Positions 42,020 to 51,529 of a stretch of 64,000 nt of DNA are shown here, one piece after another. The translations under genes and the position numbers were made by a program. Below the pieces are notes generated by a model. That model saw only the letters and a list, made by a program, of their open reading frames with translations, did not search any database and was not told the origin of the DNA. Source of the DNA: Flavobacterium pectinovorum (lineage in GTDB: Bacteria > Bacteroidota > Bacteroidia > Flavobacteriales > Flavobacteriaceae). The stretch covers positions 310,001 to 374,000 of the forward strand of contig NZ_FRBX01000006.1 of the NCBI RefSeq assembly GCF_900142715.1, given 5' to 3'. Numbering within the stretch: the first letter of the stretch is position 1; every line of letters begins with the position of its first letter.

Positions 42020-43600
42020 ATGAAATTTAATCCAACATATTTACCCATCGTTATAGGAGCTACTTTTGCTCTTGGTACAATTGTCGGAAGCATGACCAGT
42101 GCTCCTGCCGATGACCAGCTTTTGGCTAAAACCAGTTCAAAAACCAAGCTAAATAAACTGATTGATTTTATCAATAATGAATATGTTGATAAAGTGAACA
42201 CAGACTCTATTGTAAATCTTACTGTAGATAATATTTTATCAAAATTGGATCCGCATTCTGTTTACATCCCGCCAAGCGAACAAGCAGAAGTTGCCGAAAG
42301 TATGAAAGGTGATTTTGTGGGAATAGGAATCAATTTTTATATGTATCGGGATTCTGTAGCGATTATCAGGCCGGTTGAAAATGGACCTTCGGCGAAAGCC
42401 GGACTAAAATCTGGAGACCGAATTTTATTTGCCGGAAAAACGAAATTATTTGGACGAAAATTACCTTCTGACAGTTTGTTTTCGAAATTGAAAGGCATAA
42501 AAGGTTCTGAGATTGAATTGACCGTTTTTAGAAAATCGGAAAAAAAGAAACTCAAGTTTAAAATTAAGAGAGATATTATTCCGCTAAAAAGTGTCGACGC
42601 TTCTTTATTATTGGATAATAAAACAGGTTACATTAAAATCAATCGTTTTGCCGAAACTACTTATAAAGAATTCAAAACCGGATTAACAAGATTAAAGCAA
42701 AACGGGATTCAGTCACTCGTAATTGATCTTCGCGATAATGGAGGCGGTTATATGGAAGAAGCTGTGGCTATTGCCGATGAGTTTTTGAAAGATAAACAAA
42801 TGATCGTTTTTACCAAAAACAAAAACGGAACAACCGAAAACACATATGCTACACAAGCCGGCAGTTTCGAAACTGGAAAAGTATATATTTTAATTAATGA
42901 AAATAGTGCCTCGGCAAGTGAAATTTTAGCCGGTGCGATTCAGGATAATGATCGCGGAACTATTGTTGGACGACGTTCTTTCGGAAAAGGATTGGTACAA
43001 CGTGAAATGGATTTCAACGACGGATCTGCAGTTCGATTAACCGTGGCAAGATATTACACGCCAACCGGAAGATCGATTCAAAAACCGTATAAAAAAGGAA
43101 ACGAAGAATATTATAAGGAATCTGAAGATCGTATAAAATCTGGAGAACTTTATGCAAAAGACAGTATAAAAGTAGCCGATTCCTTAAAGTTTAAAACACC
43201 AAAAGGTAAAATTGTTTACGGCGGCGGCGGAATCGTTCCGGATGTTTTTGTACCGATGGAAGCTGAACACGGAAATGAAAATGTCGCTTATTTATTGCAA
43301 ACGGGAATAGTAGGGCATTTTGTTTTTGAAGAATTAGATAAAAACAGAAATGCATTTGCAGGACTTCATTTTAATGAGTTCCTAAACAAAATGAAAGGTT
43401 CTGATGCCTATTTCAAAAAGTTTCAAAACTATATTTTAATGACTGGTTTAGATTTAAAATTAGATAAAACAAAAGCATTGGTAAATCGCTACATTACAGC
43501 AGAATTTGCCCGACAATTATACGGAGAGCTGTATTATTATGATGTGATTTTGAAAGAAGATGCCATGATTAAAACAGTTTTAAATCCGAAGAAAAAATAA
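42020..43600 (+). CDS. C-terminal processing peptidase, S41 family
   Basis: A 526-residue periplasmic serine protease. It has an N-terminal signal anchor (YLPIVIGATFALGTIVGSM), a cap region with DPHSVYIPPSEQAEVAESMKGDFVGIGINF, a PDZ domain (about 100-185: PVENGPSAKAGLKSGDRILFAG) and the S41 core. The catalytic Ser is in NENSASASEILAGAIQDN and the Lys in GRRSFGKGLVQ. It trims or degrades proteins in the envelope. The ATG follows the deaminase stop directly. Confidence 0.95.
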   Translation: MKFNPTYLPIVIGATFALGTIVGSMTSAPADDQLLAKTSSKTKLNKLIDFINNEYVDKVNTDSIVNLTVDNILSKLDPHSVYIPPSEQAEVAESMKGDFVGIGINFYMYRDSVAIIRPVENGPSAKAGLKSGDRILFAGKTKLFGRKLPSDSLFSKLKGIKGSEIELTVFRKSEKKKLKFKIKRDIIPLKSVDASLLLDNKTGYIKINRFAETTYKEFKTGLTRLKQNGIQSLVIDLRDNGGGYMEEAVAIADEFLKDKQMIVFTKNKNGTTENTYATQAGSFETGKVYILINENSASASEILAGAIQDNDRGTIVGRRSFGKGLVQREMDFNDGSAVRLTVARYYTPTGRSIQKPYKKGNEEYYKESEDRIKSGELYAKDSIKVADSLKFKTPKGKIVYGGGGIVPDVFVPMEAEHGNENVAYLLQTGIVGHFVFEELDKNRNAFAGLHFNEFLNKMKGSDAYFKKFQNYILMTGLDLKLDKTKALVNRYITAEFARQLYGELYYYDVILKEDAMIKTVLNPKKK

Positions 43601-43616
43601 TTTAATTTTTTTTGAT

Positions 43617-43982
43617 ATGAAAACAGAAGAAGTTGTTAATGCAGAAATCGAACTTTTAACGGCAATCAAAAAAGCAGATGTTCCAGTTTTAGAAAGAATG
43701 CTTCATGACGATTTGTTATTCAATTTGCCTGACGGAAATACCATTACCAAAGAATTTGATTTGGAATCTTATCGTTTGGGTAAAATGAAGGTCGAAACGC
43801 TGGAAGCTTCAGATCAACTTATTAATATTATAGATGATGTTGCAGTTGTTGCTGTAACCGTTTCATTAAGGGGAACTTATGATGGTAATCCGTTAGGTGG
43901 TGCTTATCGTTATGTTAGAGTTTGGAAACAGTTTAATGAAGATCTTCAGGTAATTGCCGGAAGCTGTGTCGTTTTGCAATAA
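43617..43982 (+). CDS. NTF2-like (DUF4440/SnoaL-type) protein
   Basis: A 121-residue single-domain protein with the NTF2-like cone fold pattern: an N-terminal helix (EVVNAEIELLTAIKKADVPVLERMLHDDLLFNLPDGNTITKEFDLESY), then strands (DDVAVVAVTVSLRGTYDGNPLGGAYRYVRVWKQFNEDLQVIAGSCVVLQ). These domains serve as small-molecule-binding or isomerase folds, and no catalytic set can be named here. It begins 16 bp after the protease gene and closes the operon. Confidence 0.85.
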   Translation: MKTEEVVNAEIELLTAIKKADVPVLERMLHDDLLFNLPDGNTITKEFDLESYRLGKMKVETLEASDQLINIIDDVAVVAVTVSLRGTYDGNPLGGAYRYVRVWKQFNEDLQVIAGSCVVLQ

Positions 43983-44143
43983 TTCAAATAATAATAATTT
44001 TTTAAAGTATAATATAACATTTAAAGTCGCAGTCTTAGCGAACTTTACCAGATAAATAATTTAAAAAATTTGCGTCCCAAAGCTTCGGGATTCGTAAAAC
44101 TTTGCGAGCTTTGCGGTTAAATTTTAATACACACAATACAAAT

Positions 44144-44458
44144 ATGAAAAATCTAAAAAGAATAAGTGCATTAGTAATTTTAATGGCTTTTGTAATTTCT
44201 TGTACAGCTATGAAAGATACCAATAAGGCCATCTCAGGAAAAGTAGAATCGGTAGAATCAGGAAAAGATGGTTACACAGCAAAAGTTATAACTGATACAA
44301 AAGAAGTTTATTTTGCAACAATCAGCATTGTAAATGTCGGCGGACCTCAAAACTACAAACAAGTTAAAATAGGAGATCAGGTTTCATTAAAAGGAGAAAT
44401 CTGGAAAACTGACGACGAAAAACACATGAAAGTACAAGAGATTGTTTCAGTGAAATAA
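44144..44458 (+). CDS. Small lipoprotein with an OB-like domain
   Basis: A 104-residue protein with a lipoprotein signal (MKNLKRISALVILMAFVISC, then TAMKDTNK). The remaining 80 residues are beta-rich (ISGKVESVESGKDGYTAKVITDTKEVYFATISIVNVGG, VKIGDQVSLKGEIWKTDDEKHMKVQEIVSVK), like a small OB or single-barrel fold. No family name comes to mind. The start was chosen for the lipobox; the longer frame begins within a repeat-rich leader. It is followed by a large inverted repeat. Confidence 0.75.
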   Translation: MKNLKRISALVILMAFVISCTAMKDTNKAISGKVESVESGKDGYTAKVITDTKEVYFATISIVNVGGPQNYKQVKIGDQVSLKGEIWKTDDEKHMKVQEIVSVK

Positions 44459-44474
44459 CAACATAAATTTATTT

Positions 44475-44555
44475 TTAAACCACATAAGTTATATAAGTTC
44501 ATATAATCTATGCGCAAAGCATTTTATATGAACTTATATAACTTATGTGGTTTAA
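44475..44555. repeat. Inverted repeat with 32-bp perfect arms
   Basis: Arms 44475-44506 and 44524-44555 are exact complements, with core CCACATAAGTTATATAAG, around a 17-base loop that itself contains ATGC-GCAAA-GCAT. It separates convergent genes. A damaged relative begins at about 58725 (ACCATATAAGTGATATAAG). Confidence 0.88.
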
Positions 44556-44654
44556 TTTTTTAATGAAATATATGTTTTGCCAATAATAATTGATACTAGA
44601 GCTTAATAAACTTAATATCTTAATGGTAAATATAAAAACTTATGGTTTGAAATT

Positions 44655-45260
44655 TTATCGAATGCTATCGTGGGCGTGAGTTTGTATACCGTTATTCCAT
44701 AAAGTCAGAATATCGGTTGCAACAGCGGCACCACTTCCTGCGGCAATAGCCAGTTGACTTCTCCAGCCTGCAAGAGTTCCAATAACATAAAGGCCATCAG
44801 CGACTTTATGATCGTCGTTTTTTAGCTGAATACGTTGTTTTTCTGGTAATGCTTTTTTGTGAGGTTCAACATATTGCATTAAACCTTCGATATCAAAAGT
44901 ATTGGCAGAACCAATTCCGATTACGATATTTTTAGTTTTGTATGAGTTTTTATTCGTAATTACAGTGAATTCAGGAAAAGATCCCTCAACTTTAATTACT
45001 TTTTCATTTGCAATCTGAGTAATATGAGGATAAGTCAGTGCCAAATCCTGTGTGCTTTCTATAAGTAAATCAGATCCTAATTTACCTGGTGTAATTCCGT
45101 AAGCATTGTAGAAAATTGCTTCCTGTAAAGAAGAATTTTTTTGATGTGTAAAAATCCCGATTTTTTTATCGGTAACAAAAGCTTTGTTTTTGGCAGACCC
45201 CAATACGAGAGCACAGGACATGCCAGAAACGCCTCCGCCGATAATTAAAACATCAAACAT
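44655..45260 (-). CDS. Single-domain FAD oxidoreductase, thioredoxin reductase-like
   Basis: A 201-residue flavoprotein. The FAD-binding GxGxxG is FDVLIIGGGVSGMSCALVLGSA at the start, and the second FAD contact is VADGLYVIGTLAGWRSQLAIAAGSGAAVATDIL at the end. It is about two-thirds the length of thioredoxin reductase: the NADPH-binding domain and the CxxC pair are both missing. Either it gets electrons from another partner or it acts on a different substrate. The frame is intact, with no sign of a frameshift. A 66-residue membrane protein gene lies 1 bp upstream. Confidence 0.8.
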   Translation of the reverse strand: MFDVLIIGGGVSGMSCALVLGSAKNKAFVTDKKIGIFTHQKNSSLQEAIFYNAYGITPGKLGSDLLIESTQDLALTYPHITQIANEKVIKVEGSFPEFTVITNKNSYKTKNIVIGIGSANTFDIEGLMQYVEPHKKALPEKQRIQLKNDDHKVADGLYVIGTLAGWRSQLAIAAGSGAAVATDILTLWNNGIQTHAHDSIR

Positions 45261-45261
45261 A

Positions 45262-45462
45262 TTATCTACCGTTCATTTTTTCTTCAATTCTTTTTGAAAT
45301 TCTAAAAATCAAAAGAATTAAAACGGCACAAAAAGAAGCGGCTATTCCAATAAAAGCAACGGCACTATCTCCCTGAAAAGGATTTTTAAAGTCTAACAAT
45401 GTAATGTTAAAAACGATTAAAGCTAAAGCTAAAAGTACTAATATGGAAGTGAAAATTTTCAT
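45262..45462 (-). CDS. Small two-helix membrane protein
   Basis: A 66-residue protein with two helices (IFTSILVLLALALIVFNITLL and SAVAFIGIAASFCAVLILLIFRI) and a basic tail (SKRIEEKMNGR). The ATG at 45460-45462 was chosen because the longer frame runs back through an AT-rich spacer into the MarC gene. It is directly followed by the flavoprotein gene, so the two are co-transcribed. Family not known with certainty; small proteins of this shape are common in Flavobacteriaceae. Confidence 0.7.
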   Translation of the reverse strand: MKIFTSILVLLALALIVFNITLLDFKNPFQGDSAVAFIGIAASFCAVLILLIFRISKRIEEKMNGR

Positions 45463-45568
45463 ATGGCTATTTTGTTTGTCTAAAATAATAAGTAAAACCT
45501 TTTGACGTAAAATTGTCTTAAAGTTGTATTTAGAAATTTTAATGGGGGTAAATTTATAAAAATAAACG

Positions 45569-46147
45569 TTAGACGAACAAACCTTTAACATTAGCGGCGA
45601 ATAATTTAACAGCAATCGCTAAAAGTATCACTCCAAATGTCTTGCGAACCACGCCAAGTCCGTTTTCTCCTAATAAATCTTCGATTTTTTTAGAAGATTT
45701 TAAAACGATATAAACAAGGATGATATTGAGTAAAATAGCAATCACAATATTTATGGTATGAAATTGCGACCTAAGTGATAATAAAGTAGTCATTGTTCCG
45801 GCTCCGGCAATTAGTGGGAAAGCCAATGGAACGATAGAGGCAGATCCAGGTTCTTCATCGCGAAAAATTCTAAGTCCTAAAATCATTTCTAAAGCAAGAA
45901 AAAATAAGACAAAAGAACCCGCAACAGCAAACGAATGAACATCGATACCTATTAGGTTAAGAAAGCCTTCTCCAACAAAAAGAAAAACAATCATAATGGT
46001 TCCTGCAACAATAGTAGCTTTCTCAGATTCAATATGACCAACTTTCGCTCTTAAATTCACAATAATCGGAATAGAACCCACAATATCAATTACAGCAAAA
46101 AGTACCATTCCAACAGTAATTATTTCTTTAAAGTCGATTTCTAACAT
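45569..46147 (-). CDS. MarC-family integral membrane protein
   Basis: A 192-residue protein with six membrane helices. It has the MarC/NAAT pattern: MVLFAVIDIVGSIPIIV near the start, FVLFFLALEMILGLRIF in the middle, PLAFPLIAGAGTMTTLLSL, and a last helix VRKTFGVILLAIAVKLFAAN. Despite the name it is not an established antibiotic-resistance protein; its transport function is unsettled. It heads a minus-strand run with the small membrane protein and flavoprotein, about 107 bp apart. Confidence 0.9.
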   Translation of the reverse strand: MLEIDFKEIITVGMVLFAVIDIVGSIPIIVNLRAKVGHIESEKATIVAGTIMIVFLFVGEGFLNLIGIDVHSFAVAGSFVLFFLALEMILGLRIFRDEEPGSASIVPLAFPLIAGAGTMTTLLSLRSQFHTINIVIAILLNIILVYIVLKSSKKIEDLLGENGLGVVRKTFGVILLAIAVKLFAANVKGLFV

Positions 46148-46608
46148 ATTACTTTGATTTTAAGCGTTTAAAATTTTTGCAAAGGTAGATAATAAAGGTA
46201 GGTGTTTTTTCTATACGATGTGTTTTTGTTATAAAAACACGTTTTGTTGGTTAAAAAAGTGATATTTGTAACAATTGATGACTTTGTCACAGAGATTCAC
46301 AAAGATTTTCACAGAGTTTCGCAAAGTTTAATTTTTAGAGTTTATAAATCTTGTGAGTTTTACGCAGAGATGCACAAAGTTTTTCACAGAGTTACACAAA
46401 GGTTTATTAAGCTTTGCGAAAGTTAAATTTCAAAGCTTTGTGAACTTAAAAAAACAGCCAAAAAGTAAAAAACTCTGCGAATCTTTGCGAAAAAACTTTG
46501 TGTAACTCTGCGGTAAAATCTCACTGATTTGTACGGTAAAATTTAATCTCATTTCATCTGCTTTCTTTGACTATCTTTGCACTTTATAAATTTCAGTATT
46601 TCAATATC
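46148..46608. other. Repeat-rich intergenic region upstream of the DUF3109 gene
   Basis: This 461-bp divergent gap contains, from 46277 to 46520, an array of short words such as CACAGAG, CACAAAG, TTTGCG and CTCTGCG in both orientations, which can fold back on itself. A promoter -7 element lies at 46572-46579. An open frame at 46244-46426 is built from the repeats and is not taken as a gene. Confidence 0.65.
46572..46579 (+). promoter_or_regulatory. -7 element of the DUF3109 gene
   Basis: TATCTTTG fits TAnnTTTG and lies 29 bp before the ATG at 46609. The -33 region is poor. It excludes the longer frame starting at 46567. Confidence 0.5.
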
Positions 46609-47178
46609 ATGTTTCAATTAGGTAAAACCATTATTTCAGAGGATATTCTTGAAAAAGAATTTGTGTGCAACTTGTCGGCTTGTAAAGGAGCCTGTTGTGT
46701 TGACGGAGATGCGGGTGCGCCTTTGAGCGAAGCTGAAACCAAAATAATGGAAGAGATTTATCCTAAAGTAAAACCTTTTTTAAGAAAAGAAGGAATTGCT
46801 GCAATCGAAGCGCAAGGAACCTGGGTAAAAGGAACCGACGGAGATCTTGAAACGCCATTAATCGACGAGAAAGATTGTGCCTACGTTATTTTTGATGGAA
46901 AAACTGCACTTTGCGGAATCGAGCAAGCGTATAATCAAGGAATAGTTGACTGGAAAAAACCAGTTTCTTGTCATTTGTATCCAATTCGCGTAAAAGACTT
47001 CACGGAGTTCGCTGCTGTAAATTATGACAAATGGGATATTTGCGATGATGCCTGTTCTTTAGGTAAAGAATTAGAAGTTCCGGTTTATAAGTTTGTAAAA
47101 GAAGCCCTGATTCGTCGCTTTGGCGAAGATTGGTATATGGAGCTTGAAAAAGTAGCTCAGGAACTTAAAAATTCTTAA
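46609..47178 (+). CDS. DUF3109 cysteine-rich protein
   Basis: A 189-residue protein with Cys clusters typical of the DUF3109/YkgJ-like group: [26 protein letters not shown] near the start, [28 protein letters not shown] and [11 protein letters not shown]. These cysteines probably bind a metal or an iron-sulfur centre. The start at [14 protein letters not shown] fits the promoter at 46572-46579. The family is widespread in Bacteroidota without a proven function. Confidence 0.85.
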   Translation: MFQLGKTIISEDILEKEFVCNLSACKGACCVDGDAGAPLSEAETKIMEEIYPKVKPFLRKEGIAAIEAQGTWVKGTDGDLETPLIDEKDCAYVIFDGKTALCGIEQAYNQGIVDWKKPVSCHLYPIRVKDFTEFAAVNYDKWDICDDACSLGKELEVPVYKFVKEALIRRFGEDWYMELEKVAQELKNS

Positions 47179-47513
47179 AAAAAGAATTGTAAAAAATACG
47201 CTTTTCATGTGGTATTTTTTAACTCAATGAATTAAAGTTTTAACTCTAAAAAAACTTTTAAAAACAATTAAAAATTTCTTGCTTTTTATTGTAAAAAGTC
47301 TATATTTTACGGCACTTAAGGTTAAATAGACGGTTTTAAAATACTCATTTTCAATAATTTAAATATTGTCTGAAAAATAGACTACTTTTTTGCCGTTGTT
47401 AAAAACTACGCCAAATTGTGAATAAGTTTGGCTTTCATTTTTAGCGATAAATGACAATCTTTGTACTACTCTGAAAAAGCAAAAAATCAGTAAAAAAATT
47501 AAACATAAAAGCC
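47179..47513. other. Intergenic region upstream of nrdB
   Basis: This 335-bp leader is very AT-rich. TAGAC/GTCTA words occur three times (near 47296, 47328 and 47387). A weak AATCTTTG at 47456-47463 may be a -7 element. I see no NrdR box, riboswitch or gene. Confidence 0.45.
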
Positions 47514-48491
47514 ATGTCGCAAGTCGAACCAATTTTACAAGAAAACAAGAACCGTTTCGTTATTTTTCCTATCAAGCATCATGATATTTGGGAATGGTAT
47601 AAGAAAATGGAAGCTAGTTTTTGGACTGCAGAGGAAATCGATTTGCATCAGGATCTTACTGACTGGAATAATAAGTTAAATGATGAAGAAAGATATTTCA
47701 TTAAACACATTCTTGCGTTTTTTGCCGCATCTGATGGAATTGTAAATGAAAATCTTGCTGAGAACTTTGTAAACGAAGTGCAATATGCTGAAGCGAAGTT
47801 TTTCTACGGATTTCAAATCATGATGGAGAATATTCACAGTGAAACTTATTCTTTATTGATTGACACTTACGTTAAAGATGAAGCAGAAAAAGCAGAATTA
47901 TTTAATGCTTTGGAAGTTTTTCCGGCTATCAGAAAAAAAGCAGACTGGGCTTTAAAGTGGATTGAATCTGATTCGTTTGCTGAAAGACTAATTGCTTTTG
48001 CAGCAGTTGAAGGTATTTTCTTTTCGGGAGCTTTTTGTTCTATTTACTGGTTGAAAAAACGTGGTTTAATGCCAGGCTTAACTTTTTCTAACGAGTTGAT
48101 TTCTCGTGACGAAGGCGTACATTGTGATTTTGCAGTTCACCTTCACAATCATCATTTGATTAATAAAGTACCAAAAGACAGAATTAAAGAAATTATTGTT
48201 GATGCTTTAGATATTGAAAGAGAGTTCGTTACAGAATCTCTTCCGGTAAGTTTAATTGGTATGAATGCAGCTTTAATGACACAATATCTAGAGTTTGTTG
48301 CTGACAGGCTTTTAGTAGAATTAGGTTGCGAACGTGTTTATGGATCAGCAAATCCGTTTGATTTCATGGATATGATTTCTCTTCAGGGAAAAACTAATTT
48401 CTTTGAAAAACGTGTTGCAGAATATCAAAAATCTGGTGTGATGAACACAGATAGTGATGCTCAGAAAATTTCATTCGATGCAGATTTTTAG
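47514..48491 (+). CDS. nrdB: Ribonucleoside-diphosphate reductase, beta subunit
   Basis: A 325-residue class I ribonucleotide reductase radical subunit. Dimetal ligands are visible as Asp74, Glu105, His108, Glu166, Glu200 and His203 ([36 protein letters not shown]). Tyr112 sits seven residues after Glu105, at the place of the radical tyrosine. The published F. johnsoniae class I enzyme uses a dimanganese (class Id) cofactor, so the metal cannot be settled from the tyrosine alone. There is no N-terminal ATP cone and no nrdI nearby. nrdA follows after 265 bp, an order opposite to that of E. coli. Confidence 0.95.
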   Translation: MSQVEPILQENKNRFVIFPIKHHDIWEWYKKMEASFWTAEEIDLHQDLTDWNNKLNDEERYFIKHILAFFAASDGIVNENLAENFVNEVQYAEAKFFYGFQIMMENIHSETYSLLIDTYVKDEAEKAELFNALEVFPAIRKKADWALKWIESDSFAERLIAFAAVEGIFFSGAFCSIYWLKKRGLMPGLTFSNELISRDEGVHCDFAVHLHNHHLINKVPKDRIKEIIVDALDIEREFVTESLPVSLIGMNAALMTQYLEFVADRLLVELGCERVYGSANPFDFMDMISLQGKTNFFEKRVAEYQKSGVMNTDSDAQKISFDADF

Positions 48492-48616
48492 ACAACAAAA
48501 AATATTTTAGTGTTTTCCCCAAATAAACACTGATTACGATTAAAATTTTATAACAAAACATTTTTAGAATCTCTTTTCCCAAATCGAAGATTCAATAATT
48601 TTCAACGCATTTTCGG

Positions 48617-48666
48617 TCTGATTTCAGATTGGAATAGGGTGGCTATTGAGAATGCCGTAATTCTCA
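48617..48666 (+). promoter_or_regulatory. Hairpins in the nrdB-nrdA spacer
   Basis: TCTGATTTCAGA (48617-48628) and TGAGAAT-GCCGTA-ATTCTCA (48647-48666, 7-bp perfect stem, followed by AAAAAA) are small stems in the 265-bp gap. They may affect mRNA processing or translation of nrdA. No known element is recognised. Confidence 0.35.
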
Positions 48667-48756
48667 AAAAATAATTTAAAAACACACAATGTTTAAGTCC
48701 CGGAATTCGTTTTCTAGTGACTTTCATTTTTTCAATAAACTAAAAAAAGTAAGCTT

Positions 48757-51147
48757 ATGTATGTAGTAAAAAGAGATGGCCACAAAGAGCCCGTAATGTT
48801 TGATAAGATTACAGAAAGAATTAAAAAATTGTGTTACGGGCTAAATGAGCTTGTAGATCCTGTTAAGGTAGCCATGAGAGTTATCGAAGGATTGTATGAC
48901 GGAGTTTCTACATCTGAACTTGATAATCTTGCAGCAGAAACGGCAGCATCTATGACTATTGCGCATCCTGATTATGCACAATTGGCAGCTCGTGTGGCGA
49001 TTTCAAACCTACATTCGAATACAAAAAAGTCGTTTTCAGAAACGATGAAAGATATGTACAACTACGTAAATCCAAGAAACGGTCAGGAAGCACCGCTACT
49101 TTCGGATGAAGTATTTAAGGTGATTCAGGAAAACTCTGCTTTCCTTGATTCCCATATCATTTATACAAGAGATTTTAATTACGATTACTTCGGATTTAAA
49201 ACTTTAGAGCGTTCGTATTTGTTAAAAATCAACGGAAAAATTGTCGAAAGACCACAACATATGTTGATGCGTGTTTCTGTTGGTATTCACTTAGACGATT
49301 TAAAATCGGTAATTGAAACGTACGATTTAATGTCTAAAAAGTTCTTTACGCATGCAACGCCAACGTTGTTTAATGCCGGAACTCCAAAACCACAAATGTC
49401 TTCTTGTTTCCTTTTGGCTATGCAGGATGATAGTATTGATGGTATTTATGATACTTTAAAACAAACGGCTAAAATCTCGCAATCAGCGGGAGGAATTGGT
49501 CTTTCTATTCATAACGTTCGTGCGACGGGATCTTACATTCGTGGTACAAACGGAACATCAAACGGGATTGTGCCAATGTTGAGAGTTTTCAACGATACGG
49601 CTCGTTACGTAGATCAGGGTGGTGGAAAACGTAAAGGAAGTTTTGCGATTTACATCGAAACATGGCATGCTGATATCTTCGAATTTTTGGATTTAAAGAA
49701 AAATACAGGAAAAGAAGAAATGCGTGCAAGAGATTTATTCTTCGCCATGTGGACATCAGATTTGTTTATGAAACGTGTACAGGAAGATGCATCATGGACT
49801 TTAATGTGCCCGAACGAATGCCCTGGATTATATGATGTTTACGGAGAAGAATTCGAAGCCATGTATTTGGATTATGAATTTAGAGGAAAAGGTAGAAAAA
49901 CCATTCGTGCACGTGAATTATGGGAGAAAATCCTTGAATCTCAAATCGAAACAGGAACGCCTTATATGTTGTATAAAGATGCGGCAAACCGTAAATCGAA
50001 CCACAAGAATTTAGGAACAATTCGTTCATCAAACTTGTGTACAGAGATTATGGAGTACACCTCTAAAGATGAAATTGCAGTTTGTAACTTAGCTTCAATT
50101 TCGTTGCCAATGTTTATTGAAAACGGAAAATTTGATCACCAGGCGCTTTACAACGTTACAAAACGCGTAACTCGTAACCTGAACAAAGTAATCGACAGAA
50201 ACTACTATCCAGTAAAAGAAGCTGAAAACTCAAACATGCGTCACCGTCCGGTTGGATTGGGAGTGCAAGGTTTGGCAGATGCTTTTATCATGTTGCGTAT
50301 GCCGTTTACAAGTGACGAAGCTAAAGCTTTGAACCAGGAAATTTTCGAAACTTTATACTTTGCAGCCGTAACTGCTTCTATGGAAATGGCAAAAGAAGAA
50401 GGTCCATATTCTACATTTGAAGGATCTCCAATGTCTAAGGGAGAATTTCAATACAATATGTGGGGAATGAAAGATGAAGAATTATCTGGTCGTTGGGACT
50501 GGGCTTCATTAAGAAAAGAAGTAATGGAGCATGGAGTTCGTAATTCATTATTGGTTGCGCCAATGCCAACAGCTTCGACTTCGCAAATTTTAGGAAACAA
50601 CGAAGCTTTTGAACCGTATACATCAAACATTTACACGCGTCGTGTATTGTCTGGAGAATTTATCGTAGTAAACAAACATTTGCTGGAAGATTTAGTAAAA
50701 TTAGGTTTGTGGAACGAAACATTGAAACAAGAAATCATGCGTCATAACGGATCTGTTCAAAACATTGATGTGATTCCGCAAGACCTTAAAGAATTGTACA
50801 AAACAGTTTGGGAAATGTCTATGAAAGATATTATAGATATGTCTCGCCAAAGAGGTTATTTCATTGACCAATCTCAATCGTTAAACTTGTTCATGCAAGA
50901 TGCAAACTATTCTAAACTTACGTCAATGCACTTTTACGCTTGGCAATCAGGTTTAAAAACTGGAATGTATTACCTAAGAACGAAATCAGCTGTAGATGCG
51001 ATTAAATTCACATTAAACAACGATAAAAAAGAAGAAGTTCCAACTCTTGTTGCAGAAACAGAAGAAATCAGCGTTGAAGATTATAAAGCAATGCTTTTGA
51101 AAGCTCAAGCCGCAGATCCTGAGGATTGTGAAATGTGTGGGTCTTAA
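48757..51147 (+). CDS. nrdA: Ribonucleoside-diphosphate reductase, alpha subunit
   Basis: A 796-residue catalytic subunit. It opens with an ATP-cone domain ([25 protein letters not shown], about 1-90), the allosteric activity site. The barrel has the redox Cys in [23 protein letters not shown], the [23 protein letters not shown] active-site region (Asn, Cys, Glu), and the [23 protein letters not shown] nucleotide loop. The C-terminal swinging pair is DCEMCGS. It reduces ribonucleoside diphosphates to deoxy forms. The presence of the ATP cone here agrees with its absence from NrdB. Confidence 0.97.
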   Translation: MYVVKRDGHKEPVMFDKITERIKKLCYGLNELVDPVKVAMRVIEGLYDGVSTSELDNLAAETAASMTIAHPDYAQLAARVAISNLHSNTKKSFSETMKDMYNYVNPRNGQEAPLLSDEVFKVIQENSAFLDSHIIYTRDFNYDYFGFKTLERSYLLKINGKIVERPQHMLMRVSVGIHLDDLKSVIETYDLMSKKFFTHATPTLFNAGTPKPQMSSCFLLAMQDDSIDGIYDTLKQTAKISQSAGGIGLSIHNVRATGSYIRGTNGTSNGIVPMLRVFNDTARYVDQGGGKRKGSFAIYIETWHADIFEFLDLKKNTGKEEMRARDLFFAMWTSDLFMKRVQEDASWTLMCPNECPGLYDVYGEEFEAMYLDYEFRGKGRKTIRARELWEKILESQIETGTPYMLYKDAANRKSNHKNLGTIRSSNLCTEIMEYTSKDEIAVCNLASISLPMFIENGKFDHQALYNVTKRVTRNLNKVIDRNYYPVKEAENSNMRHRPVGLGVQGLADAFIMLRMPFTSDEAKALNQEIFETLYFAAVTASMEMAKEEGPYSTFEGSPMSKGEFQYNMWGMKDEELSGRWDWASLRKEVMEHGVRNSLLVAPMPTASTSQILGNNEAFEPYTSNIYTRRVLSGEFIVVNKHLLEDLVKLGLWNETLKQEIMRHNGSVQNIDVIPQDLKELYKTVWEMSMKDIIDMSRQRGYFIDQSQSLNLFMQDANYSKLTSMHFYAWQSGLKTGMYYLRTKSAVDAIKFTLNNDKKEEVPTLVAETEEISVEDYKAMLLKAQAADPEDCEMCGS

Positions 51148-51209
51148 TTTTTTTTTAAGAAGAAAGAAGATAGAATAAAGAGGAAAGATTTTATTCTTTA
51201 ATTAATAGA

Positions 51210-51243
51210 AAGCAGTTATTGTAATGATAGCTGCTTTTTTTGT
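51210..51243 (+). terminator. Terminator of nrdA
   Basis: AGCAGTTATT and GATAGCTGCT pair at eight of ten positions and a run of seven or more T follows. Confidence 0.7.
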
Positions 51244-51307
51244 GGTTTCTTTTTTAAGTTTATTAGTGATTTTGTTATTTTATAAAAGATTCCAGGAGAA
51301 ACTCTTT

Positions 51308-51389
51308 AAACATAGCCTGTGGTTTCAACCACGGGAAACGAATTGGATTAACGCATTCTTTCCCGTGGTTGAAACCACAGGCTATGTTT
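51308..51389. repeat. TTTCAA-centred repeat pair, 31-bp perfect arms
   Basis: Arms 51308-51338 and 51359-51389 are exact complements around a 20-bp loop. Each arm also contains its own small dyad (TGTGGTT-TC-AACCACG type), so the element has two nested levels of symmetry. It is related to 58863-58942 and 1064-1081. Confidence 0.9.
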
Positions 51390-51529
51390 GATTATGATTG
51401 CTAAATATAAAATAAACAATATCCCCAAAAAATCTCCGTTTAAATTAGTGTTAAAGATTTTAAAACTTAGCACCTTCTATTTTAAACCTTTATAGAAAAA
51501 TTAAGTCTTATTGTAATAATTCCTGAATT

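Larger units (their letters stand above)
51148..51529. other. Intergenic region with terminator and long inverted repeat
   Basis: This 382-bp gap contains the nrdA terminator (51210-51243) and a 31-bp-arm inverted repeat (51308-51389). The last 140 bp before the DUF1800 gene are AT-rich, and I see no clear promoter in them. Confidence 0.65.

Noticed and set aside
45569-46147. Antibiotic resistance gene (MarC)
   Set aside because: The name is historical. The family is a membrane protein of unsettled function and no resistance context is present.
46244-46426. 60-codon ORF upstream of the DUF3109 gene
   Set aside because: It is made of the CACAGAG/CACAAAG repeat words and lacks any protein-like pattern.
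47179-47513. Possible NrdR box or riboswitch before nrdB
   Set aside because: No sequence close to the NrdR palindrome and no conserved riboswitch core was found; only AT-rich words and TAGAC repeats.
48689-48766. 25-codon ORF overlapping the nrdA start
   Set aside because: Length and composition are within chance, and no conserved pattern was seen. It is mentioned only in the spacer finding.
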